Shown one piece after another: positions 23,701-31,927 of a DNA stretch of 64,000 nucleotides. The DNA is taken from positions 1 through 64,000 of the forward strand of contig JAJTEM010000002.1 of NCBI GenBank assembly GCA_021299735.1, in the 5' to 3' direction. Both the position numbers and the translations under genes were made by a program. The stretch comes from Burkholderiales bacterium (GTDB lineage: Bacteria; Pseudomonadota; Gammaproteobacteria; Burkholderiales; Burkholderiaceae_B). Position 1 is the stretch's first letter, and the number at the start of each line of letters is the position of its first letter. Below the pieces are notes generated by a model that saw nothing but the letters and a program-made list of their open reading frames with translations, was not told the origin of the DNA and did no database searches.

Positions 23701-25959
23701 ATGAATCCTGACACCGTTCCTCAAAATGAGAGCCTTGCAAACAGTCAGTTCCGTCGTGCAGACGGCCTGTGGGAGGGTATTGCCCGCGTAAGCGGCATGG
23801 ACTGTGGGGCCTGTGCGGTTGAAATTGAACAGGTTGCAAGGCGGGTGTCCGGGTTCAGCGAATTTACTGTTAACCCGGCCAGCCACCTCGCCAGTTGGGT
23901 GGCGGAAAGCCCTGCTGCAATCGAAGAACTGGTTCAAAGAATCAAAAGGCTGGGCTATGTGCTGGGTTTGCAAGAAGGGGAGCCGGGCGACATTCAGGCC
24001 AAGCGCACCCGCAAGGCTGCCCGATCCCGTTTTCTGCGTTTTCTGGTGGCTGCACTGTGCATGATGCAAATCATGATGTACAGCACGCCAGAATATGTTT
24101 TCACACCCGATGAAATTGGCCGGGCTGAAATCAGCCTGTTACGCTGGGCCCAGTGGGTGCTTGCCCTGCCTTTAATGTTGTATTGTGCCGTGCCCTATTA
24201 CAAACGTGCCTGGGTGGCTGCCATTCAACGCCGCCTGGTGATGGACCAGCCCATCGTGATTGGCCTTGTGTTGGCGTTTGTGCTGGGTAGCCTTAACCTG
24301 AATAACCCCGCTAGCCACGTGTGGTTCGATTCCATCGCCATGCTCTTAACCCTGCTGCTGTTGGTTCAAATGCTGGTGGACAATCAAACTGCAATAGCCT
24401 TGCATCATTTGGCTGGCTTGCAGCCTGATTTGCCACTGCAGGTACAGGTGCCCAATGCGCACGGAAGCCCCCCAATCCCTGTGGCGCAATTGCGGCCAGG
24501 GCAGTTGTATCAATTGGCTCAATCGCAGGCAGTGCCTCTTGATTCCGAACTGTGTACTCATGAATCCACTGTGTGGGTGGATGAAGCCATGCGCACTGGC
24601 GAGGCTGAGCCTGTTCCGAAAAAGCAAGGCGATCTTATTCAGGCGGGCAGCCGTCTTTTAAGCGATCAGGCAATTTTGCGGGTTATGCCCACAGCTGGCG
24701 GCGACAGCCTCTGGTCCATGGGCCAGCTGTTGCTGCAGGCTTTGGCAGCCAAGCCCAAACATCAAGACAAAGTCGATCGAATACTGCCATGGTTTGTATT
24801 TGGGGTGCTGTGTTGCGCAGCTGCAACCGCGTTTTATTGGGGCTTTATTCAATCGCAACCTAGTGTGGCGGCCAGCGCCACTTTGGCGGTGTTGATCGTA
24901 ACCTGCCCCTGTGCGCTTGCCTTGGCGCTGCCGCTGGTCCGTTTGTTCGGTATTCGCCGCCTAGTACAAGCGGGTGTACTGGTGCGCAACCCCCTTGGTT
25001 TGGACACCTTGGCGCGGGTTTCAGTTGTGGCCCTGGATAAAACAGGAACCCTCACCACACCGGCCTCAATCAAGGTAAAACAACAGGCCGTGTGTTCTTA
25101 CCCTGAAATTGAAAACACAGAAATACTGAATGCGCTGTGCATGTTGGCGCGGCGTTCTGTTCATACGCTTTCCAAGGCGGTAGCCGCTCACTTGTTTAAA
25201 CAATTAAACTCAAGTGCGAAACCCGTGCAGTGGCTTCATTTCACTGAGATACCAGGTACTGGCCTAATTGGTGTATGTAAGCTCAACGATCAGTCTATCG
25301 AGTTGCGGCTGGGTTCTGCGGAACATTGCGAACTCACCCGGCAGCATGGTAATTCAAGCGAGGTGTTTGCAGTGTGCATCACAGGCAGCGAATTGGATGC
25401 TCGACAATTCTTGAAGTTTGAAGTGAATTTGCAAAGTGATCACCAGCTTGTCTCGCAATTGGCTGTGCTTCAAGCGCAGGGTTTGAGCCTGAACATATTG
25501 TCTGGCGACCAGCCATTGGCGGTTGAGCGATGGATGCCTGAATGGAAGTTTGACACCCGGCAAGGTGGTATGTCACCGGCCGAGAAAATCAACTGGATTA
25601 CTTCGCAACAAGCCGATAAAAAAGTAGTTGCCATGGTGGGTGACGGCTTGAATGACAGCGGTGCTTTTGCGCAAGCTGATGTTTCATTCGCTGCTGCGGG
25701 TGCGTGCACCTTAAGTGCGGGGCAAGCCGACTTCCTCATCTTGCAGCCAGGTATGAGCGGCGTGGCGACCGCGATTGACACGGCACGGCAAGTTGAAAAA
25801 ATTGGTCGGCAAAATTTGATTTGGGCGCTTGCTTACAATGGCGTTGCAGTTCCTGTGGCCATGATGGGTTATTTAACACCCTGGATGGCTTCTGTTGGTA
25901 TGGGCTTCAGCAGCCTGCTTGTGTTTTTCAATACCCTGCGCTTGAAAAGGAATCGCTGA
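23701..25959 (+). CDS. ccoI: Copper-transporting P1B ATPase for cbb3 oxidase assembly (CcoI/FixI)
   Basis: A 752-residue P1B-type ATPase in the inner membrane that moves copper for assembly of cbb3 oxidase. An N-terminal heavy-metal domain carries MDCGAC (Cys35, Cys38). The transmembrane metal site is CPC at 402-404, the phosphorylated aspartate is Asp446 in DKTGT, and GDGLNDSGAF is the hinge motif. Size and neighbours (ccoS, then ccoNOQP) mark it as CcoI rather than a CopA detoxification pump. ATG 23701 is taken. No SD is visible, and the FNR-dependent start site predicted at the same base suggests a leaderless message. It is followed 3 bases later by ccoS. Confidence 0.92.
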   Translation: MNPDTVPQNESLANSQFRRADGLWEGIARVSGMDCGACAVEIEQVARRVSGFSEFTVNPASHLASWVAESPAAIEELVQRIKRLGYVLGLQEGEPGDIQAKRTRKAARSRFLRFLVAALCMMQIMMYSTPEYVFTPDEIGRAEISLLRWAQWVLALPLMLYCAVPYYKRAWVAAIQRRLVMDQPIVIGLVLAFVLGSLNLNNPASHVWFDSIAMLLTLLLLVQMLVDNQTAIALHHLAGLQPDLPLQVQVPNAHGSPPIPVAQLRPGQLYQLAQSQAVPLDSELCTHESTVWVDEAMRTGEAEPVPKKQGDLIQAGSRLLSDQAILRVMPTAGGDSLWSMGQLLLQALAAKPKHQDKVDRILPWFVFGVLCCAAATAFYWGFIQSQPSVAASATLAVLIVTCPCALALALPLVRLFGIRRLVQAGVLVRNPLGLDTLARVSVVALDKTGTLTTPASIKVKQQAVCSYPEIENTEILNALCMLARRSVHTLSKAVAAHLFKQLNSSAKPVQWLHFTEIPGTGLIGVCKLNDQSIELRLGSAEHCELTRQHGNSSEVFAVCITGSELDARQFLKFEVNLQSDHQLVSQLAVLQAQGLSLNILSGDQPLAVERWMPEWKFDTRQGGMSPAEKINWITSQQADKKVVAMVGDGLNDSGAFAQADVSFAAAGACTLSAGQADFLILQPGMSGVATAIDTARQVEKIGRQNLIWALAYNGVAVPVAMMGYLTPWMASVGMGFSSLLVFFNTLRLKRNR

Positions 25960-25962
25960 AGC

Positions 25963-26127
25963 ATGGACATTCTTTTCCTGTTGATCCCATTAAGTTTGGT
26001 GTTGGTTGCAGTAATAGGTGTTGTGCTGTTCTGGGCGGTCAACACGGGTCAGTTCGATGTCTCTTCCAAAGAAGGCAATCTAATTCTCGAAGACGATGAT
26101 CGCCCCAACTCAAATAATCACGCTTGA
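25963..26127 (+). CDS. ccoS: Cbb3-type cytochrome oxidase assembly protein CcoS
   Basis: A 54-residue protein, too short for usual length cut-offs. It opens MDILFLLIPLSLVLVAVIG, giving one membrane helix (about 3-24), followed by the family segment FWAVNTGQFD and an acidic tail. CcoS is required for cofactor insertion into the cbb3 oxidase. It starts 3 bases after the ccoI stop and precedes the ccoN promoter region, the usual ccoI-ccoS order. Confidence 0.92.
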   Translation: MDILFLLIPLSLVLVAVIGVVLFWAVNTGQFDVSSKEGNLILEDDDRPNSNNHA

Positions 26128-26140
26128 GAATCGCTGGCGA

Positions 26141-26154
26141 TTGATTTAGATCAA
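26141..26154. promoter_or_regulatory. FNR box upstream of ccoN
   Basis: TTGAT-TTAG-ATCAA is a perfect Fnr/Anr site, 67 bp before the ccoN start codon. Class II spacing predicts transcription from near 26189, with only a weak -10 (CACACT). It would induce the ccoNOQP operon at low oxygen. Confidence 0.9.
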
Positions 26155-26220
26155 GGCGGCTTGCACACCACGCGCGCACACTGAAACCTCCAAATATTTT
26201 TATTTTTTCCGGAGGCTTTC

Positions 26221-27666
26221 GTGGCCCATCAACTTCAAAACGAATACTACAACTACAAGGTGGTTCGGCAATTTTCAATTGCAGCTATTGTGTGGGGTGT
26301 AGTCGGCATGCTTGTCGGCTGCTGGATTGCAGCGCAGCTGGCTTGGCCCGAACTGGGCCAGGGCATTGAATGGTTAAGCTATGGCCGCTTGCGCCCCTTG
26401 CACACCAATGCCGTTATTTTTGCATTCGGCGGTTGCGCACTTTTTGCAACTTCGTATTACGTGGTGCAGCGCACTTGCAATGTGCGTTTGATTTCCGACA
26501 AACTGGCCGCGTTTCATTTCTGGGGATGGCAGGCTGTGATCGTGGCTGCCGCCATTTCCCTGCCTTTGGGTTTCACGCAGGGCAAGGAATACGCGGAACT
26601 GGAATGGCCAATTGATGTGCTGATCACACTTACCTGGCTCACGTATGCCGCAGTGTTTTTTGGCACGCTGGCCATTCGCAAGGTGAATCACATTTATGTG
26701 GCGAACTGGTTTTATGGTGCCTTCATCATTGCAGTTGCATTGTTGCATGTGGTCAATAGTGCAGCCATTCCAGCTGACTGGATGAAAAGCTACTCAGTGT
26801 ATGCCGGTGTGCAAGACGCCATGGTGCAGTGGTGGTATGGGCACAATGCCGTGGGTTTTTTCCTCACCGCAGGCTTTCTAGGCATGATGTATTACTTCAT
26901 TCCAAAACAAGTGGGTAGGCCCGTGTATTCCTACCGCTTGTCCATCGTGCACTTCTGGGCACTTATTTTCACTTACATGTGGGCAGGTCCACACCACTTG
27001 CACTACACCGCCCTGCCTGACTGGACCCAGTCCGTGGGCATGGTGTTCTCCCTGATTCTTCTGGCTCCAAGCTGGGGCGGCATGATCAACGGCATCATGA
27101 CCTTGAGCGGCGCTTGGCACAAGCTGCGTGATGATCCAATTCTTCGTTTCCTGATTGTGTCGCTCAGCTTCTACGGTATGAGCACATTCGAAGGACCGAT
27201 GATGTCGATTAAAACCGTGAATGCGCTAAGCCATTACACCGACTGGACCATTGGCCACGTGCACAGCGGCGCCTTGGGCTGGGTGGGTTTTATCTCCATG
27301 GGCTCGCTCTATTACCTGGTACCGCGCCTGTTCGGTAAAGGTGAAATGCACAGCAAAACCGCGATTGAAGTGCACTTTTGGGTTAGCACCATCGGCATTG
27401 TGTTGTACATCACTGCCATGTGGATTGCCGGTGTAATGCAAGGCTTGATGTGGCGTGAACTGAATCCCGACGGCACCTTGGCCTACACCTTTGTTGAAAG
27501 TGTGAAAGCCACTTATCCCTATTATGTGGTTCGTTTCCTCGGTGGTTTGTTGTATGTGGGAGGCATGGTTCTCATGGCCTGGAACTGCTGGATGACAGCA
27601 AAAGGCGGGCAGCGCGTAGAGGCGAAAATTCCTGCCTTGCCATTGATCAAACCTGCGCACGCTTGA
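26221..27666 (+). CDS. ccoN: Cbb3-type cytochrome c oxidase subunit I
   Basis: A 481-residue catalytic subunit of the high-affinity cbb3 oxidase, with about 12 membrane helices. It carries the heme b and heme b3/CuB centre that reduces oxygen. Typical segments are [34 protein letters not shown] and the histidine-rich [16 protein letters not shown]. The GTG start at 26221 is set by SD CGGAGG and by the family N-terminus. First gene of the ccoN-O-Q-P run under an FNR box. Confidence 0.96.
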   Translation: MAHQLQNEYYNYKVVRQFSIAAIVWGVVGMLVGCWIAAQLAWPELGQGIEWLSYGRLRPLHTNAVIFAFGGCALFATSYYVVQRTCNVRLISDKLAAFHFWGWQAVIVAAAISLPLGFTQGKEYAELEWPIDVLITLTWLTYAAVFFGTLAIRKVNHIYVANWFYGAFIIAVALLHVVNSAAIPADWMKSYSVYAGVQDAMVQWWYGHNAVGFFLTAGFLGMMYYFIPKQVGRPVYSYRLSIVHFWALIFTYMWAGPHHLHYTALPDWTQSVGMVFSLILLAPSWGGMINGIMTLSGAWHKLRDDPILRFLIVSLSFYGMSTFEGPMMSIKTVNALSHYTDWTIGHVHSGALGWVGFISMGSLYYLVPRLFGKGEMHSKTAIEVHFWVSTIGIVLYITAMWIAGVMQGLMWRELNPDGTLAYTFVESVKATYPYYVVRFLGGLLYVGGMVLMAWNCWMTAKGGQRVEAKIPALPLIKPAHA

Positions 27667-27680
27667 ACGGGGGGAACGGA

Positions 27681-28316
27681 ATGAAATTCACACATGAAAA
27701 AATCGAAACCAATTCCTGGCTCATGCTGGTGCTGGTGTTGCTTGTAATCAGCGTCGGTGGCGCAGTTGAAATAGCACCGTTGTTCTTTCAAAAAAGTACT
27801 ACTCAGCCCGCACCGGGGGTTGTGCCATACACCGCTTTGCAACTGGCAGGCCGCGATGTGTATTTGAAGGAAGGCTGCTTCAATTGTCATTCACAAATGA
27901 TCCGCCCGTTCCGCGCAGAAACATTGCGCTACGGCCCCTTCTCAACTGCCGGTGAATTCGTTTACGACCACCCCTTCCAGTGGGGCAGCAAACGCACCGG
28001 GCCCGATCTTGCCCGCGTGGGTGGTCGCTATTCCGATGAATGGCACCGCATTCACCTGCTTAACCCGCGAGACGTGGTGCCGGAATCGAACATGCCCGCC
28101 TATTCATGGTTGGAAAAGAAAAAACTGAATGGCGAAAAACTGGTTCAACACATGCAGGCCTTGGTCAAAGTGGGTGTGCCTTACACCGAGGCGCAGCTTG
28201 CAGCAGCACCGGCCGATGTGGCTGGTAAAACCGAGCTGGACGCCCTGGTGGCCTATCTTCAAAGCCTGGGTGTACGCAAGCCAACTGCCGAACTTGCAGT
28301 GAATCAGGGGGGTTGA
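27681..28316 (+). CDS. ccoO: Cbb3-type cytochrome c oxidase subunit II (mono-heme)
   Basis: A 211-residue membrane-anchored c-type cytochrome. One N-terminal helix (about 12-33) is followed by a periplasmic domain with the heme site CFNCH (Cys66, Cys69, His70) and an axial-ligand candidate in NMPAYSWL. It passes electrons to CcoN. ATG 27681 is preferred over an upstream in-frame start at 27663 because of the preceding GGAACGGA. Length is usual. Confidence 0.95.
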   Translation: MKFTHEKIETNSWLMLVLVLLVISVGGAVEIAPLFFQKSTTQPAPGVVPYTALQLAGRDVYLKEGCFNCHSQMIRPFRAETLRYGPFSTAGEFVYDHPFQWGSKRTGPDLARVGGRYSDEWHRIHLLNPRDVVPESNMPAYSWLEKKKLNGEKLVQHMQALVKVGVPYTEAQLAAAPADVAGKTELDALVAYLQSLGVRKPTAELAVNQGG

Positions 28317-28318
28317 AC

Positions 28319-28498
28319 ATGAACTATTTGAATGATGTGAATTTCTGGCGTGAATTAATCACCTTGGGCGCGTTTGGTTTGTTTATCGGAATTTCCTTGT
28401 GGGCATACAGCAAAAAGCGCAACACCGAGTTTGCTGAGATTAGTGATTTTGTGGTGCAAGACGATGACACAAGCGGATATGAAGTGAGGTCGAAATGA
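28319..28498 (+). CDS. ccoQ: Cbb3-type cytochrome oxidase subunit CcoQ
   Basis: A 59-residue membrane protein with one helix (about residues 14-32, LITLGAFGLFIGISLWAYS), a KKRN boundary and an acidic tail, as in CcoQ/FixQ. CcoQ stabilises the oxidase against oxygen damage. It begins 2 bases after the ccoO stop and overlaps ccoP by 4 bases. Confidence 0.9.
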   Translation: MNYLNDVNFWRELITLGAFGLFIGISLWAYSKKRNTEFAEISDFVVQDDDTSGYEVRSK

Positions 28499-29421
28499 GT
28501 GATTTTTTCACGAACGTTGTCCCCTGGGTTGTTGCAATTGTGACAATCGTCAGTGTGCTGGCCTGCGGTGTGGTGTTGTGGATTCAGGCCAGCAAAAAGC
28601 TGAAAGTAAGCCTGGATGAAAAAACCAATTCCACTGGCCATGTGTGGGATGAAGACCTGAAAGAATTGAACAATCCAATGCCCCGTTGGTGGATGGGTTT
28701 GTTTTACATCACCGTGGTATTTGGTTTGGGCTACCTGGCGTATTACCCGGGGCTGGCCGTGTGGGAAGGTACCAGCCAGTGGAGTTCTGCTGAACAGTAC
28801 AAAGCCGAACGCGCAAAAATTGAAGAAGCCTCAGCGCCCTTGTACTCGCAATTCGCCGCCATGAGTATGGAAGAGGTTGCAAGGCACCCAGATGCCATGG
28901 GCATGGGTCAGCGCCTGTTCCTGAACAATTGCGCACAGTGCCATGGTTCCGATGCGCGTGGATCCAAGGGTTTTCCGAATCTCACTGATTCAGACTGGTT
29001 GTACGGTGGTGACACCGAAAGCATTCGCGTGTCCATTCAGGAGGGCCGGCAGGGCATGATGCCACCGATGATCGATGCAGTGGGTGGTACGCAAGAGGCG
29101 CGCGCCGTGGCGCAGTACGTACTTAGCCTTTCAGGCCGCAGCAACAATTCTGTGCTGGCGCAGTTGGGCCGGGAAACCTACAAAAATGTATGCGCCGCTT
29201 GCCATGGTGCAGAAGGCAAAGGCAACCAGGCCATCGGTGCACCAAATTTATCCGATCGAATCTGGTTGTATGGTGGCACTGAAAAAGCCATTGTCGAAAC
29301 CATTCGCAACGGGCGCACAGGCAATATGCCATCGCATGCCCAATTGCTAACGCCTGAACAAATTCGCGTGGTGGCCAGTTATGTTTGGCAAATGAGCAAT
29401 GCGCCTGAACAAGGAAAGTAA
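28495..29421 (+). CDS. ccoP: Cbb3-type cytochrome c oxidase subunit III (di-heme)
   Basis: A 308-residue di-heme cytochrome c. Two membrane helices (about 8-30 and 66-86) make it the two-anchor form. The heme sites are CAQCH (146-150) and CAACH (233-237). It receives electrons from soluble cytochromes and passes them to CcoO. The start overlaps ccoQ, and the gene ends 2 bases before ccoG. Confidence 0.96.
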   Translation: MSDFFTNVVPWVVAIVTIVSVLACGVVLWIQASKKLKVSLDEKTNSTGHVWDEDLKELNNPMPRWWMGLFYITVVFGLGYLAYYPGLAVWEGTSQWSSAEQYKAERAKIEEASAPLYSQFAAMSMEEVARHPDAMGMGQRLFLNNCAQCHGSDARGSKGFPNLTDSDWLYGGDTESIRVSIQEGRQGMMPPMIDAVGGTQEARAVAQYVLSLSGRSNNSVLAQLGRETYKNVCAACHGAEGKGNQAIGAPNLSDRIWLYGGTEKAIVETIRNGRTGNMPSHAQLLTPEQIRVVASYVWQMSNAPEQGK

Positions 29422-29423
29422 TC

Positions 29424-30848
29424 GTGGCTAGCCCCCAAAGTGAAGAATGGATACCCATGTTTCAAGCCGACCAGAAAATTGTTCCCCGGTCGGTGTGGGG
29501 CAAGTTTGCGCGCTCGCGTTGGGTCATGGTGTGGTTCACACAATTGCTGTACTACGGCACCGCCTGGTTACAGTACAACGGTCGCCAGGCCTTGCTTTTC
29601 GATCTTGAGGTCCGGCGGTTTTTCATCGGCCCACTGGTTTTTTATCCGCAAGATTTTATTTACCTTACTGGCTTGCTGGTAATTTCCGCGTTAAGCCTGT
29701 TTTTGTTTACTGCTGTTGCAGGCAGGGTGTGGTGTGGCTATGCCTGCCCGCAAACCGTGTACACCGAAATTTTTATGTGGTTTGAGCGCAAAATTGAAGG
29801 TGACAGGAATGACCGTTTGCGCCGCGCTGCAGGGCCATGGACCCTCGACCGGGCATGGCGTGCAATTACAAAAAACGCAGTGTGGATTGTATTTGCAGCA
29901 TGGACCGGCTTCACATTCGTTGGCTACTTCACCCCGATTCGAGAACTCACTCAGGAATTGATTACCTTCACCATACAGCCGTGGGAATTGTTCTGGATTG
30001 GTTTTTACAGCCTTGCAACTTTTGGTAATGCGGGCTTCATGCGTGAACAGGTGTGCAAATACATGTGCCCCTATGCACGCTTTCAAAGCGCCATGTTTGA
30101 CAAAGACACCCTGCTGGTTACATACGACGAAGAACGCGGAGAACCCCGTGGTAGCCGCAGTAAAAAAGCAGACGCATCAAGCCTGGGTTTGGGTTCGTGT
30201 ATTGATTGCAATTTGTGTGTGCAGGTTTGCCCTACAGGCATCGATATACGCAAAGGTTTGCAGTATGAATGTATCGGTTGTGCCGCCTGCGTGGATGTGT
30301 GTGACCAGGTGATGGACAAGATGAGCTACCCGCGTGGGCTGGTGCGTTACAGCACACAAAACGGTTTGAAAAATAGCTGGAACACTGCACAAATGTTGCG
30401 CCGTGCGTTTCGCCCACGTGTGCTGGTTTACACAACTGTGGTGTGGGTTTTAATTGCAGGCATGGCCACAGCAATTGTTACGCGTGATGATTTGCGGGTC
30501 GATGTGTTGCGAGACCGTTCGGTCAGCTTTCGCCTGGTTGAAGACGGTGCAATTGAAAACATATACCGCCTGAATTTGATGAATACCAGCGAGCACCAGC
30601 TTGAGGTTAACGTTGGCTTATTCAATTCTGATGACCAGTTCAAGGTGGTCGAGAATGCGCCAATCGTACTTAAACCCACTGAAAGTCGCTGGGTAGTACT
30701 GCATGTACAAGCTGATCCTGAAAGCCTTCAGCCTGGCTCAAATGCAATAGCCTTTCGCATACAAAGCGCACGCATTCCTAACAATATTGCGCAGCAGCCC
30801 GGTGTTGAACAAGTTGAAGAACCCGCCGTATTTCTGGCACCTCGCTAA
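29424..30848 (+). CDS. ccoG: Cbb3 oxidase accessory protein CcoG (RdxA/FixG)
   Basis: A 474-residue inner-membrane iron-sulfur protein, reported in other bacteria to reduce Cu(II) for cbb3 assembly. About five helices are followed by two 4Fe-4S ferredoxin motifs: Cys259/262/265/269 in CIDCNLCVQVC and Cys283/286/289/293 in CIGCAACVDVC, then a periplasmic immunoglobulin-like C-terminal domain. The VWCGYACPQTVYTE motif near residue 103 is diagnostic. The start is the GTG at 29424, 2 bases after ccoP. Full-length. Confidence 0.94.
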   Translation: MASPQSEEWIPMFQADQKIVPRSVWGKFARSRWVMVWFTQLLYYGTAWLQYNGRQALLFDLEVRRFFIGPLVFYPQDFIYLTGLLVISALSLFLFTAVAGRVWCGYACPQTVYTEIFMWFERKIEGDRNDRLRRAAGPWTLDRAWRAITKNAVWIVFAAWTGFTFVGYFTPIRELTQELITFTIQPWELFWIGFYSLATFGNAGFMREQVCKYMCPYARFQSAMFDKDTLLVTYDEERGEPRGSRSKKADASSLGLGSCIDCNLCVQVCPTGIDIRKGLQYECIGCAACVDVCDQVMDKMSYPRGLVRYSTQNGLKNSWNTAQMLRRAFRPRVLVYTTVVWVLIAGMATAIVTRDDLRVDVLRDRSVSFRLVEDGAIENIYRLNLMNTSEHQLEVNVGLFNSDDQFKVVENAPIVLKPTESRWVVLHVQADPESLQPGSNAIAFRIQSARIPNNIAQQPGVEQVEEPAVFLAPR

Positions 30849-30860
30849 GGATTTGTTACC

Positions 30861-31070
30861 ATGAAACAAAAAGGCAATTCCATGATGAAGCAACCCTGGA
30901 TGTGGCTTGTGCTCGGCCTTCCCGCTGCGGTGGTCGTGGCGGGTTTCGTAACCTTGTATATTGCAGCGTCCAATCCGCAATCCATTGTTTCCGAGCCTCA
31001 CAAGAAGTTGGGCTTCACAGTTCAGCACGTTCAGCCTGAAACCAACAATGAACCCCCCAAAACTCAGTGA
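30861..31070 (+). CDS. ccoH: Short CcoH/FixH-like membrane protein
   Basis: A 69-residue protein with one membrane helix (about 13-35, WLVLGLPAAVVVAGFVTLY) and a short periplasmic tail. The PWMWLVLGLPAAVVVAG segment and the place directly after ccoG match CcoH/FixH, but most FixH proteins are about twice as long with a periplasmic beta domain, missing here. Short variants occur in betaproteobacterial cbb3 clusters. It may start at Met1 or at Met8 or Met9. The last 7 bases overlap the convergent fnr gene. Confidence 0.7.
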   Translation: MKQKGNSMMKQPWMWLVLGLPAAVVVAGFVTLYIAASNPQSIVSEPHKKLGFTVQHVQPETNNEPPKTQ

Positions 31071-31801
31071 GTTCGTCCTGTGGCCAAACTTTGCAAACCT
31101 GCTGCATCAAGAATGGTCAGGTTTTTTTGATCAATTTTGATCAGCGAATCTTTCTGTAACTTGCTGAAGGTTCGGCTTACGGTTTCAATCTTCATCCCAA
31201 GGTAGCTGCCAATTTCCTCGCGTGTCATTCGCAGCACCATGTCCCGGCTTGAAAAGCCGCGTGCCTTCTGGCGTTCGGCCAGGTTCACCAAAAAAGCAGA
31301 AAGCCGTTGTTCTGCCCGCATGCTGCCCAACAGCAGCATGGCGTTTTGATCCTTCACAATTTCACGGCTCATGATCCGGTGAAAATGCATTTGCAATGCA
31401 TGGAACTGTTGTGCCAACTCATCCAGGCGCGAATAGGGAATGGTGCACACTTCAGAGTCTTCCAGCGCAACTGAATCGCACATGTGTTGTCCGGTTCCAA
31501 GGCCATCCAGTCCCAGCAATTCTCCTGTCATCTGAAAACCGATGACCTGGTCCGTTCCGTCCTGGTTGTTCACCAATGTTTTGAATGTACCGGTTTTCAC
31601 AGCGTACAAGCTAGAGAATCCTTCACCGGTCCTGAACAGGCTTTCGCCTTTGCTTACCTTGCGGCGTATGCTCACTAAAGCATCCAGCCTGTCCAGTTCA
31701 TCGGGCTTCAAACCGACCGGCATGCACAGTTCTTTCAGGTTGCAGTTGGAACAGTTTTTCTTTAGTTCCTGAATGGATACGGTACAGGCTTGGCTCAACA
31801 T
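31064..31801 (-). CDS. fnr: Oxygen-sensing regulator Fnr (Anr/Btr type)
   Basis: A 245-residue Fnr-type regulator. The four cluster ligands are present: Cys17, Cys20 and Cys26 in NCSNCNLKELC, plus Cys108 in GQHMC. They hold the 4Fe-4S cluster whose oxygen lability switches dimerisation. The recognition helix ETVSR reads TTGAT half-sites, and three perfect TTGAT-N4-ATCAA boxes lie in this window (ccoI, ccoN, hemN/fnr). It is divergent from hemN, with a shared FNR box 52 bases before its own start, so autoregulation is likely. ATG 31801 is followed by the family-like N-terminus. Confidence 0.95.
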   Translation of the reverse strand: MLSQACTVSIQELKKNCSNCNLKELCMPVGLKPDELDRLDALVSIRRKVSKGESLFRTGEGFSSLYAVKTGTFKTLVNNQDGTDQVIGFQMTGELLGLDGLGTGQHMCDSVALEDSEVCTIPYSRLDELAQQFHALQMHFHRIMSREIVKDQNAMLLLGSMRAEQRLSAFLVNLAERQKARGFSSRDMVLRMTREEIGSYLGMKIETVSRTFSKLQKDSLIKIDQKNLTILDAAGLQSLATGRTH

Positions 31802-31824
31802 GTTCAGTCAGACCACTATCAAGT

Positions 31825-31840
31825 ATGAGTAGATACTCAT
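31825..31840. promoter_or_regulatory. Palindrome in the fnr leader
   Basis: ATGAGTA-GA-TACTCAT is a perfect 7-bp inverted repeat 23 bases upstream of the fnr ATG. It could be an operator, or part of the fnr promoter itself. No family of regulators is suggested by the motif. Confidence 0.4.
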
Positions 31841-31852
31841 TTTATGCAAAGC

Positions 31853-31866
31853 TTGATTCAGATCAA
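31853..31866. promoter_or_regulatory. FNR box shared by fnr and hemN
   Basis: TTGAT-TCAG-ATCAA is a perfect site between divergent genes. For hemN, class II spacing predicts a start near 31901, 27 bases before the ATG. For fnr it would give a start near 31818. Confidence 0.88.
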
Positions 31867-31927
31867 AGCATGCTTTGCGCCTGCCCGGCACCATGATGGT
31901 GAATAAACGTCAAATAGGGCGACCAGC

